DNA of 64,000 nucleotides from assembly GCA_965194655.1 (NCBI GenBank), contig OZ239148.1, positions 1,736,001 through 1,800,000 on the forward strand. The letters are read 5' to 3'. This document shows positions 57,094 to 64,000 of this stretch, in pieces. The notes below the pieces were generated by a model that worked only from the letters and a program-made list of their open reading frames with translations, searched no databases and was not told where the DNA came from. Each line of letters begins with the position of its first letter. Within the stretch, counting starts at the first letter, position 1. Source of the stretch: Hahnella lacustris. GTDB lineage: Bacteria; Pseudomonadota; Gammaproteobacteria; Burkholderiales; Burkholderiaceae_A. Both the position numbers and the translations under genes were made by a program.

Positions 57094-57103
57094 GGCCCTC
57101 TCC

Positions 57104-58267
57104 CTAAGCCAATCTCGACTCAACAAAAAAAGTATCAACAGGCCCCAGGCTCTTCACTTCAATCGGCCCTCGCGGTGCAAGTTGAAACTTCCCCTCCAAC
57201 AACGCTGCTGTATGTGCGCTGACATTGATGCGTCCCGGTTCGCTGGCTGACTCCATGCGACTGGCCACGTTCACCGTGTCTCCCCAAAGGTCATAGGTGA
57301 ACTTGCGAATACCGATCACGCCTGCAACCAATGGGCCGCTGTGCATCCCTACTCGCATCTGAATGGGTGCGCCTGTGCGCTCACGAATGTCATCAATGGC
57401 CCGACACATTTCGAGCGCGGCATCAGCCGCTGCCTCGGCATGGTCGTCCCGCGCGACTGGCACGCCGCCCGCGAGCATGTAACTGTCTCCGATGGTCTTG
57501 ATCTTCTCAAGCCCATATTTTTCCGTGATGAGATCGAACTTGGAGAATAATTCGCCCAGCAGCTCGACAAGGTCTTCTGCAGACTTGGTCCGGCTCATTT
57601 TGGTAAAGCCCACCAGATCCGAGAACATCACAGTGACCGAGGGGCAGGCATCGGCGATGCGCTCCTCCCCCGCCTTCATTCGGGCTGCAATCGACTTGGG
57701 GAGAATGTTTAGCAGCAGCTGCTCTGTTCGAGTCTGTTCTTCTTGAAGCTGCTCATGCTGACGCTTGAGCTGCCGCATGCGAAGGACCTCTTGATTGCGC
57801 AGCTGCTTCTTCTCGATCGAGGTAGTGACGCGCGCCTTCAACAACACTGGGTTGAATGGCTTGGGAAGATAGTCCTCGGCGCCGAGTTCGATGCAACGCA
57901 CCGCGTCATCCACCCCCGAACTACCAGACCCACCAGAGATCACGATGACGGGCGGCCATGGGTGATGCGGAGAGTCCCTAAGGACTTGCAGCACCGCCAT
58001 ACCGTTCATTTCTGGCATTTCCATATCGAGCAGCATGAGATCGAAGTGATCCCGCACCAGCATCTCGATGGCCTCTTTTCCGTTCTCAGCCTCTACAATG
58101 TCCTTGAGGCCAATTCCCTCAAGTGAGCGCCGAAGGCCCATTCGAATGAGTCGACTGTCATCCACCAAGAGCACCCGGGCGACCTCAAGGCCCTTGCGCT
58201 CCTCGAGGGAAATCTCTTGGTCTGCCCCCGATTTGGCATGAGCCTGAAATAGTCCGAGCTTCGGCAT
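57104..58267 (-). CDS. Receiver-class III adenylate cyclase fusion
   Basis: Response regulator whose output is cyclic nucleotide synthesis, 387 residues. The receiver (about 28-150) has the acidic pair D36-D37, phosphoacceptor D81 and K136. A coiled coil (about 150-185) leads into LLNILPKSIAARM, the usual cyclase linker. The class III cyclase domain (about 205-385) has both metal aspartates (D217, D261) and the N333/R337 pair. Purine-selecting residues are K257 and D326, as in adenylate cyclases; guanylate cyclases use Glu and Cys. All catalytic residues are present. Phosphorylation by the operon's CheA is the likely control. The gene lies 10 bases upstream of the PAS gene. Confidence 0.93.
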   Translation of the reverse strand: MPKLGLFQAHAKSGADQEISLEERKGLEVARVLLVDDSRLIRMGLRRSLEGIGLKDIVEAENGKEAIEMLVRDHFDLMLLDMEMPEMNGMAVLQVLRDSPHHPWPPVIVISGGSGSSGVDDAVRCIELGAEDYLPKPFNPVLLKARVTTSIEKKQLRNQEVLRMRQLKRQHEQLQEEQTRTEQLLLNILPKSIAARMKAGEERIADACPSVTVMFSDLVGFTKMSRTKSAEDLVELLGELFSKFDLITEKYGLEKIKTIGDSYMLAGGVPVARDDHAEAAADAALEMCRAIDDIRERTGAPIQMRVGMHSGPLVAGVIGIRKFTYDLWGDTVNVASRMESASEPGRINVSAHTAALLEGKFQLAPRGPIEVKSLGPVDTFFVESRLA

Positions 58268-58296
58268 GGACGCGCGCGTGCCTTGTGACTAAAGGC

Positions 58297-58671
58297 TTAT
58301 TGGGCCGTGAGCAGCTGCTGGACTTTCTCCAAAAGCTGTTTGGCCGTGAAGGGCTTCGTGAGCGAGGCATTGGCCCCCGAGAGCAGCGCTGAATCCAGAC
58401 CGAATCGCGCGCTCACCACTCGGCTTCCGCCAGAGATGGTGAGAATCGGCACGTCAGGGAATGTTTCGCGTAGACGGGTGACGAAATCAACCCCATCCAT
58501 ATTGGGCATGACCACATCGGTGATCACCAGGTCAATGTCAGAAACAGCAAACTGAGCAAGCGCCTCTTCCCCGTCACGGGCTTCAATCACTTGGTAGTCA
58601 GCCGTCTCTAAAATCTCACGAACCCCCTCCCGAAGCAGGTCCTCATCGTCAGCCAGCAAAATAGTTGTCAT
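58297..58671 (-). CDS. Single-domain response regulator (receiver)
   Basis: A 124-residue receiver with the acidic pair in ILLADDEDLLR, phosphoacceptor aspartate in LVITDVVMPNMDG and lysine in SLTKPFTAKQL. There is no output domain. It is the first gene of the chemosensory operon and is divergent from the large histidine kinase gene. It could take phosphate from that kinase, which lacks its own receiver, or from CheA. The ATG at 58671 is chosen over a TTG at 58686. Confidence 0.9.
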   Translation of the reverse strand: MTTILLADDEDLLREGVREILETADYQVIEARDGEEALAQFAVSDIDLVITDVVMPNMDGVDFVTRLRETFPDVPILTISGGSRVVSARFGLDSALLSGANASLTKPFTAKQLLEKVQQLLTAQ

Positions 58672-58746
58672 GATTAGTGGTCTCAACTGAAACGAATTTG
58701 CTAGGGATCATATGCGAATCTGCCTATCAAACCTAGTCGCAACCAC

Positions 58747-61700
58747 ATGAACCTCAGCTTAAAAGCACGATTTCGACTCATTGGCACGGCCCTATTGCTG
58801 GGTCTGGCGCTCCTCACTGGCCTGGCCACGCTTCAAATAAATGAATTTGGCGAGGAGTTAGATCAGGTCTATTCGAACCGCATTCAACAGATCGAAAATC
58901 TTCAGGGTGTTGCAATCCGTTTGAGGACCGTCCAAGACAAAGCCTTGGCCGCCTCTATTTCCGGTCGTGTTTCGGCAAGAGAGGTTCTGCGAGAGAGCGA
59001 GCGTGTTCAGGCCGATATTCAGGCCATTCTGACCATTGAGCCCACTCTGCACCACTCGACCCAGATGCCCTTGCATCAGGTGGGCCTGGAGCCCGCCACT
59101 GCGCAATGGCGTCAGGCACTGGAGGCTTCCATCGGTTCAGACATCGACGTACCCGCCGGAAGTCCTGCCGCCATTCGCATGGGTCAGCGATTGTTATCCG
59201 CGCACGCGGCCTACGGAGATCCGCTCAGTCTCATCATCGACTATGCAATCAAGTCACGAATGACCGAGGCGCAGCAGGCCATTGACGCCCTTCAATCCGA
59301 CTACCGAGCGCGTGAGATCCGATTTGTGCTTCTCTTGGGACTCGGCGCAGTGATTGTGTTGGGGACTGTTTTCTGGATCTTTTACTCGATCCGGAAACTC
59401 ATTGGAGGTGAGCCAGAGGATGTCATGCAGGCCACAAGAGCCGTCGTTGCTGGAAACCTTCACCACCCCATTCAATTGAGGGAGCAAGATCGCTCCAGTG
59501 TCCTGGCGAACATTCGAGTGATGGTGGAGGCACTGCGCACCAATCAGGCCAAGAGTGAACAGCGCCTTTGGCTGGACCGAGGCCTCATGCTCGTAAACGA
59601 AACGGTTCGGAACGAGTATTCACCTGAGGAACTTGCGCAGGCGCTCTGTGAGCGACTGGCTGACTACCTCAACGTCTCTGCCTGCGGCATTTACGAATTT
59701 ACCTTCGTGGGTCAAGACGACTCCATGTTGCAAAGGCAGGTCTTGAGCCTCGTAGGCTTTCATGGGCAAGAGAACTTCCGCGCGGTGGCTCAACTCCCTC
59801 TGAGAAGTGTTTTATGCGAAGACTTTGCTCAACGAGGGGAAATGCTGCGCACCCACGACTTGCCGGAAGATGCCCTTGTCTCTCTCTCCGAGCGCCCAGA
59901 CAGCGGTGTCGCCCATTATCTGCTTGCTCCCCTCTCCTTTGAGAGCCGGATACGAGGCGCACTCTTAATTTGCTCAAGCTATGAACTGCCCAAGAGCGTA
60001 GAGGATCTGCTGCGTCCCAGCGCGGTGGCCATTGGCGTGGCCATGGAGGCTGCCCATAATCGGATGACGCTCGTGGCCACCCTCATGGACTCTCAACGGC
60101 TCACCAATCAACTCCAGGCGAATCAAGAGCGGCTTCGCGAGAGCCAGACCACGCTCGAGGAGCAGATTCAATACGCCAATGACATTGTTTCAAGTATGCA
60201 GAGTGGCCTCATCGTGACGGATCACAAAGGCCATGTGAAAGACTGCAACCCAGCTCTATTGAAGCTGACTGGCCTGCGTCGACAGCAGGTGGTCGGCAGA
60301 CCCGCCTCAGTCCTTTTCGATGAACAGGAAGGGGCGGTCAACAGCATGTTGCGCAGTATTCGCGATCGGTTGGTCATTCTTGAGAGCATTCGGCCGAGTG
60401 ACTTCGCCCAACTTTTTGAAGAGATGCCCCTCGGGTGTATCCGCGTGAATGCACGTGGCGAAGTGCTCATGGCCAACGCCCGGCTGTGTCGGCTGGCCGG
60501 TTATCCTCCGGGCAGCCTCGCTCAAAAGAGTCTTGGCACCCTCATCCCATTGAGCACCCGTGCTGGCCACGATGACCTCATTGTCCAGTTCCAGCGCGAA
60601 GGAGAACACCAGCAGCGAATGGGACACGGTCGAAGCATTGGGCTCATGCGACGTGATGGGCACGAGCTCTTCATTGAGGTCGCGCTCATCAACAGTGTGA
60701 CTGAGCGGGAGACCACAACCTTTGCCTTCGTTCGAACGGAGCAGGATCTGCCATGGTCAATCATGGCGAACGCAACCCTGAGTGACCTCATCGAGGACGA
60801 GGACGACAGCCTCATTGCGATGGTTCGAGGGCGCCTTGGCAAGGGAATTCCCGCTCGGATCACCACAGCCTTTATGCAGTCCAGCGAGGGAGAGATTCAG
60901 CAGGCTGTGATCAATATCAACGACGTCTCCGCCTTGGTTCGTAAAAGCGAGGAGGTGAGAGAGCAAAACGCCCTGCTTGAGAGAACCATGGACGCCATGC
61001 AGGACGGGGTCGTCCAGATCAACAGTGAAGGGATGGTCGTCTCAGCCAACCCCAAGGCGCTCGAGCTGCTCTCGCGCAAGAAGGAGAGCGTGGAAGGTTA
61101 CTCCCTGGCCAGATTGGTGGAAGGGGGGCACCCCAGTGCATCGCTTGAGAATTGGATCCCCTCCAGGCCAGCTCAGGCCGTGCAGAGCCTCTACAACCTC
61201 GACCCAGATAACTTTCTCAATGTCCTCGAGCAGATTGCCGAGCCAGTCGTCATCGTTGGGAAAGATGCCTCCATCACTTTTGCCAACGCCATCGCGGAGC
61301 ATGTGCTTGGCTATGAGCGCGGGGGGCTCAAGACCAAAGCCCTTCTGCGTCTCATTGATGACAACAGCCTCTGGACCATCTCCGGCCCAATTGAGCGCGC
61401 CTTCGCGGGCACCCTCCCCGAGGGCATTGAGGTGGAGCAGCTCACCTGGCGCAAGCGGGACCAGAGCAATCACACCGCCCCACTCACCCTGGTTCCTCTC
61501 ACATCAAACGAGACCATCATGGGGGTCTTCTGTGTCGGCAGAGCCATCCACGAGATTCGCGCAGAGCTGATGCGACGGATGCAGAACCTGGAGTGGACGC
61601 TCGCCCAGACGGACGGACCTCGGATCCCTGTCGCACTCTCGGCTGCCCCTCTTCGGTCCTCAGACGGGCGCGTCACAGGCGGTGTGGTGACCATCAAGGA

Positions 61701-62457
61701 CATGCAGGAGTTCAAGAGCAAGGAGCAAGAGAACCTTCAGATGGTCCGCAAGATGGAGCAGTCTCAGAGGCTAGACGCACTGGGGCAGTTGGCGGCCGGC
61801 GTTGCGCACGACTTCAACAACCTTCTTGGCGTCATCCAGAATCATGCCGAACTGGTAGAAATGAAGGTCGGTCCAGACTCCAAGGCCACGAAGAATCTCT
61901 CGGCCATTCTTCAGGCCACTGGACGGGCACGAGACATCGTCATCAAGCTGAATGGCCTTGGTCGGGAGAACCCGCAGGGCAATGACATGGCCCAAGGAGA
62001 TCACCAGACCTTTGAGCTGCACCCCCTGGTTGAAGAGACCCAAGGCCTGCTCCAGGCCAGTCTTAAAGGCATCGAGATCGCCGTCAATGCCTCAATGGAT
62101 GCCCAGCGAGCCGTTCTGACCGGCGACAGCGGTGCGCTACAACAGGTCTTGGTGAACCTGTGTGTGAATGCCAGTCACGCCATTGGGGAACGCCGTGGTG
62201 GCCGAATTGAGGTGCGAACCCGTAAGATTTCGGAAAAGCGCGTAGCGATTGATGTCATCGACAACGGCAGCGGCATTCCAGAGGAAGTCATGCAGCGCAT
62301 TTTTGAGCCATTCTTTACCACCAAAGAAGTCGGCAAAGGCACGGGCCTCGGTTTGGCGATGGTCCGAAGCATCGTGACCAAGATGGGGGGAACCATCGAC
62401 TGCAAGTCGAAGGTTGGCGAGGGCACCACCTTCACCGTGGAGCTCCCCTCTCTATGA
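58747..62457 (+). CDS. Large membrane sensor histidine kinase with GAF and PAS domains
   Basis: A 1236-residue kinase. Helix 1 (about 11-30), a periplasmic domain of about 160 residues and helix 2 (about 193-215) are followed by a HAMP-like stretch. A GAF-like domain (about 272-440) and four PAS-like segments (near 475, 552, 742 and 821) come next. The kinase core has phosphoacceptor H1021 in GVAHDFNNLLGV and an ATPase domain with GTGLGLAMVRSIV near the end. There is no receiver domain. It heads an operon with H-NOX and a GGDEF protein. The likely partner regulator is the divergent receiver at 58671. No good ribosome binding site is seen. Confidence 0.92.
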   Translation: MNLSLKARFRLIGTALLLGLALLTGLATLQINEFGEELDQVYSNRIQQIENLQGVAIRLRTVQDKALAASISGRVSAREVLRESERVQADIQAILTIEPTLHHSTQMPLHQVGLEPATAQWRQALEASIGSDIDVPAGSPAAIRMGQRLLSAHAAYGDPLSLIIDYAIKSRMTEAQQAIDALQSDYRAREIRFVLLLGLGAVIVLGTVFWIFYSIRKLIGGEPEDVMQATRAVVAGNLHHPIQLREQDRSSVLANIRVMVEALRTNQAKSEQRLWLDRGLMLVNETVRNEYSPEELAQALCERLADYLNVSACGIYEFTFVGQDDSMLQRQVLSLVGFHGQENFRAVAQLPLRSVLCEDFAQRGEMLRTHDLPEDALVSLSERPDSGVAHYLLAPLSFESRIRGALLICSSYELPKSVEDLLRPSAVAIGVAMEAAHNRMTLVATLMDSQRLTNQLQANQERLRESQTTLEEQIQYANDIVSSMQSGLIVTDHKGHVKDCNPALLKLTGLRRQQVVGRPASVLFDEQEGAVNSMLRSIRDRLVILESIRPSDFAQLFEEMPLGCIRVNARGEVLMANARLCRLAGYPPGSLAQKSLGTLIPLSTRAGHDDLIVQFQREGEHQQRMGHGRSIGLMRRDGHELFIEVALINSVTERETTTFAFVRTEQDLPWSIMANATLSDLIEDEDDSLIAMVRGRLGKGIPARITTAFMQSSEGEIQQAVININDVSALVRKSEEVREQNALLERTMDAMQDGVVQINSEGMVVSANPKALELLSRKKESVEGYSLARLVEGGHPSASLENWIPSRPAQAVQSLYNLDPDNFLNVLEQIAEPVVIVGKDASITFANAIAEHVLGYERGGLKTKALLRLIDDNSLWTISGPIERAFAGTLPEGIEVEQLTWRKRDQSNHTAPLTLVPLTSNETIMGVFCVGRAIHEIRAELMRRMQNLEWTLAQTDGPRIPVALSAAPLRSSDGRVTGGVVTIKDMQEFKSKEQENLQMVRKMEQSQRLDALGQLAAGVAHDFNNLLGVIQNHAELVEMKVGPDSKATKNLSAILQATGRARDIVIKLNGLGRENPQGNDMAQGDHQTFELHPLVEETQGLLQASLKGIEIAVNASMDAQRAVLTGDSGALQQVLVNLCVNASHAIGERRGGRIEVRTRKISEKRVAIDVIDNGSGIPEEVMQRIFEPFFTTKEVGKGTGLGLAMVRSIVTKMGGTIDCKSKVGEGTTFTVELPSL

Positions 62458-62467
62458 GGAGCATGTC

Positions 62468-63022
62468 GTGCGAGGAATGATGTTTGTCTCCTTCATTGAC
62501 TGGACGGAGCAGTGCTTTGGGGAGACCATCGCGGACGAGATGCTCTGCCAAACCCCGACCGCGACGGGCGGGGCTTACACCAATGTCGGCCAATATGAAT
62601 ACCAGGAGCTGCTCGCGCTCATTCAAACCCTGTCGCACCGAGTGGACAGGCCCATTCCCGATCTTTGCAGGGACTTCGGCCAATTCCTTCTCCCCATTCT
62701 GATCGAGAAGCATCGCGAGTTCATCGACATGGCTGCAGGACTCCGGGGATTTCTCCATGGGCTCGACTCACATATTCACAAGGAAGTCCTTCGCCTCTAC
62801 CCCAACTCACTCCCGCCCCGGGTTCGTGTGCATCCCACCCCTCATAGGGAGGATGACATTCTCGAGCTGCACTATGAATCTCATCGCCCCATGGCAGATC
62901 TCGCTTATGGACTGCTGTTGGGTGCTGTGACGTACTTCAACGCCTCTGCGACCGTGACACGGCAGGACGATGCCCTCCGTGCAGACTTTGCCCACTTCCG
63001 TCTGAACCTGAAGGCCACATGA
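62468..63022 (+). CDS. H-NOX heme nitric oxide sensor
   Basis: A 184-residue heme protein of the soluble guanylate cyclase sensor family. The N-terminus RGMMFVSFIDWTEQCFG and GGAYTNVGQYEYQELLAL match the family. Proximal heme ligand H104 lies in DSHIHKEVLRLYP, and the propionate-binding YxSxR motif is Y136-S138-R140. The position that holds the O2-stabilising tyrosine in oxygen-binding H-NOX (five after the arginine) is L145, like Ile145 of guanylate cyclase, so NO rather than O2 is the predicted ligand. GTG 62468 has GAGGAG six bases upstream. It lies between a histidine kinase and a GGDEF gene, both classical H-NOX partners. Confidence 0.93.
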   Translation: MRGMMFVSFIDWTEQCFGETIADEMLCQTPTATGGAYTNVGQYEYQELLALIQTLSHRVDRPIPDLCRDFGQFLLPILIEKHREFIDMAAGLRGFLHGLDSHIHKEVLRLYPNSLPPRVRVHPTPHREDDILELHYESHRPMADLAYGLLLGAVTYFNASATVTRQDDALRADFAHFRLNLKAT

Positions 63023-64000
63023 CCGCAGTGACAGACCAAGAGGCTCGCCTCAGGCGTAAGCTCGATCGGGAGCGTCGTGCCAGAGAGGAGGCGGAGGCTC
63101 TCCTCGAGACCAGATCCAAAGAACTCTTTGAAGGCAGCCTCTGGCTTCAGGAGGCGGCATCCCGGCTCTCATCCAGTGAGTCTCATCTTCGCGCGGTACT
63201 GAATGCTGCACAGGAGGCCATCGTGACCTTCGATGAACGCGGCATGATCTTCGAAGCCAATGCCGCGGCTGAGCAGCTTTTTCATTTTGAGCACGATGAG
63301 ATGCTCGGGCTGAGAATTCAATCTCTCATTCCAGAGTTAAAAGAAGGCCTGGGCAGTCTGCTTGACCGATGCAGAGAGTCTGAGGCGAGAGGCATTGCGG
63401 CCTTCGAGGTCATGGGGCTCAATTCGGCAGCGGAAAAGCTCCCCATCAGTCTGAGCCTGCGAGTGATTCCCCCCATTCCCGGAGAGGGTGTCCGATTTGT
63501 AGGACTCATCACTGATCGACGCAGAGAACTGGCGCTTGAACGCCAACTCAACCATATCTCCACCCAGGCGAGCCTGCTGTTGATCGACCAGAACGAACCG
63601 CTGATCCTGCCGCGACGCTCGCATCTTGAAGAGCGCTTCATCAGTGAACAGCGTGCGGCACTGGCGGCTGGGCGCGTGATCCATTGCACCACCCTGTGCG
63701 TGAACATCGACCGTTACAAGCGGGTGAACGATTTACTCTCCTTCGATGCGGGTGACCGAATCATCTCGAGGCTCGGTGCGCAGCTCCAATCCATTTCCAA
63801 AGAGCTCGCCCAACAGAGAGATTGGGACTCCACCACGGTCCGTCTGGAGGGTGATGAATTTGCCATTCTCCTCCTCAGCCCTGCCCCATTCGAAGATCTG
63901 GAACACTGGGTTCGTCGCCTTCGGGCTCGATTTGGTGAACCCGTCGAGAGTCACGGCCAGCGATTCGTTTTCTCACTCAGTGTGGGAGGAGCCATCGGCA
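63019..64000 (+). CDS. PAS-GGDEF protein, C-terminus cut by window end
   Basis: The first 327 codons of a signalling protein. A basic coiled coil (residues 1-50, RRKLDRERRAREEAEALLE) resembles those of H-NOX-linked two-component proteins. A PAS domain (about 55-170) and a GGDEF domain follow. The active-site loop reads RLEGDEFAILL: the first glycine is glutamate, a change tolerated in some active cyclases. An RxxD motif (RDWD) lies six rather than five residues before it. An EAL domain may follow beyond the window. The ATG overlaps the H-NOX stop codon, so it is the probable effector of NO sensing. Confidence 0.85.
   Translation, partial: MTAVTDQEARLRRKLDRERRAREEAEALLETRSKELFEGSLWLQEAASRLSSSESHLRAVLNAAQEAIVTFDERGMIFEANAAAEQLFHFEHDEMLGLRIQSLIPELKEGLGSLLDRCRESEARGIAAFEVMGLNSAAEKLPISLSLRVIPPIPGEGVRFVGLITDRRRELALERQLNHISTQASLLLIDQNEPLILPRRSHLEERFISEQRAALAAGRVIHCTTLCVNIDRYKRVNDLLSFDAGDRIISRLGAQLQSISKELAQQRDWDSTTVRLEGDEFAILLLSPAPFEDLEHWVRRLRARFGEPVESHGQRFVFSLSVGGAIG

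Overview
The window comes from a Gram-negative bacterium with a high-GC genome. Two TonB-dependent receptors, a lipoprotein-type binding protein, PBP4 and periplasmic proteases show the outer membrane. The order rsmE / tkt-gap-pgk, a groESL operon with a perfect CIRCE element, and nnrU and D-2-hydroxyglutarate dehydrogenase (YdiJ) genes suggest a betaproteobacterium, probably Burkholderiales. That placement is an inference from gene content. Genes are densely packed, often with ATGA-type overlaps, and no stretch longer than 300 bases lacks a gene. I saw no insertion sequence, prophage, CRISPR array or rRNA.

Positions 1-16700 are housekeeping: pgk (cut by the window edge), gap and tkt in one operon, rsmE, a malic enzyme, a YdiJ-type dehydrogenase divergent from a serine-glyoxylate-type aminotransferase, dacB with a lytic transglycosylase, a small DksA-type zinc finger protein, groES-groEL and a small membrane methyltransferase. 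Positions 16764-33352 look like a peptide-scavenging region: a TonB-dependent receptor, an ABC exporter, MarC, a yejABEF-like oligopeptide importer, an S9 prolyl-oligopeptidase-type enzyme and an M3 metallopeptidase, with a small regulator pair between the peptidases. Positions 33381-42090 hold a PadR/HAAS regulator-membrane pair with a clear palindromic operator, a second TonB receptor, pyrF, transporters, nnrU and tRNA-Met.

Positions 42157-64000 are almost entirely signal transduction. A degenerate GGDEF protein, a PhnD-like periplasmic binding protein and a membrane diguanylate cyclase form one operon. Divergent from it is an operon of three cyclic-nucleotide-binding-domain (CNB) proteins around a metallo-beta-lactamase-fold protein. 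Convergent with that operon is a ten-gene chemosensory operon: receiver, receiver-adenylate cyclase, Aer-like PAS protein, receptor without a periplasmic sensor, triple-CheW protein, CheR, CheB, CheB-like receiver, CheA, CheW. Divergent from the chemosensory operon is an operon of a large PAS/GAF histidine kinase, an H-NOX nitric oxide sensor and a PAS-GGDEF protein cut by the window end.

The main hypothesis is that positions 45097-64000 form one circuit. A CheA-based array with a flavin-PAS input phosphorylates a receiver fused to an adenylate cyclase, the cAMP is read by the CNB proteins and possibly degraded by the MBL-fold protein, and an adjacent NO-sensing kinase and c-di-GMP branch feeds into it. 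The domain content is seen in the sequence; the wiring is inference.
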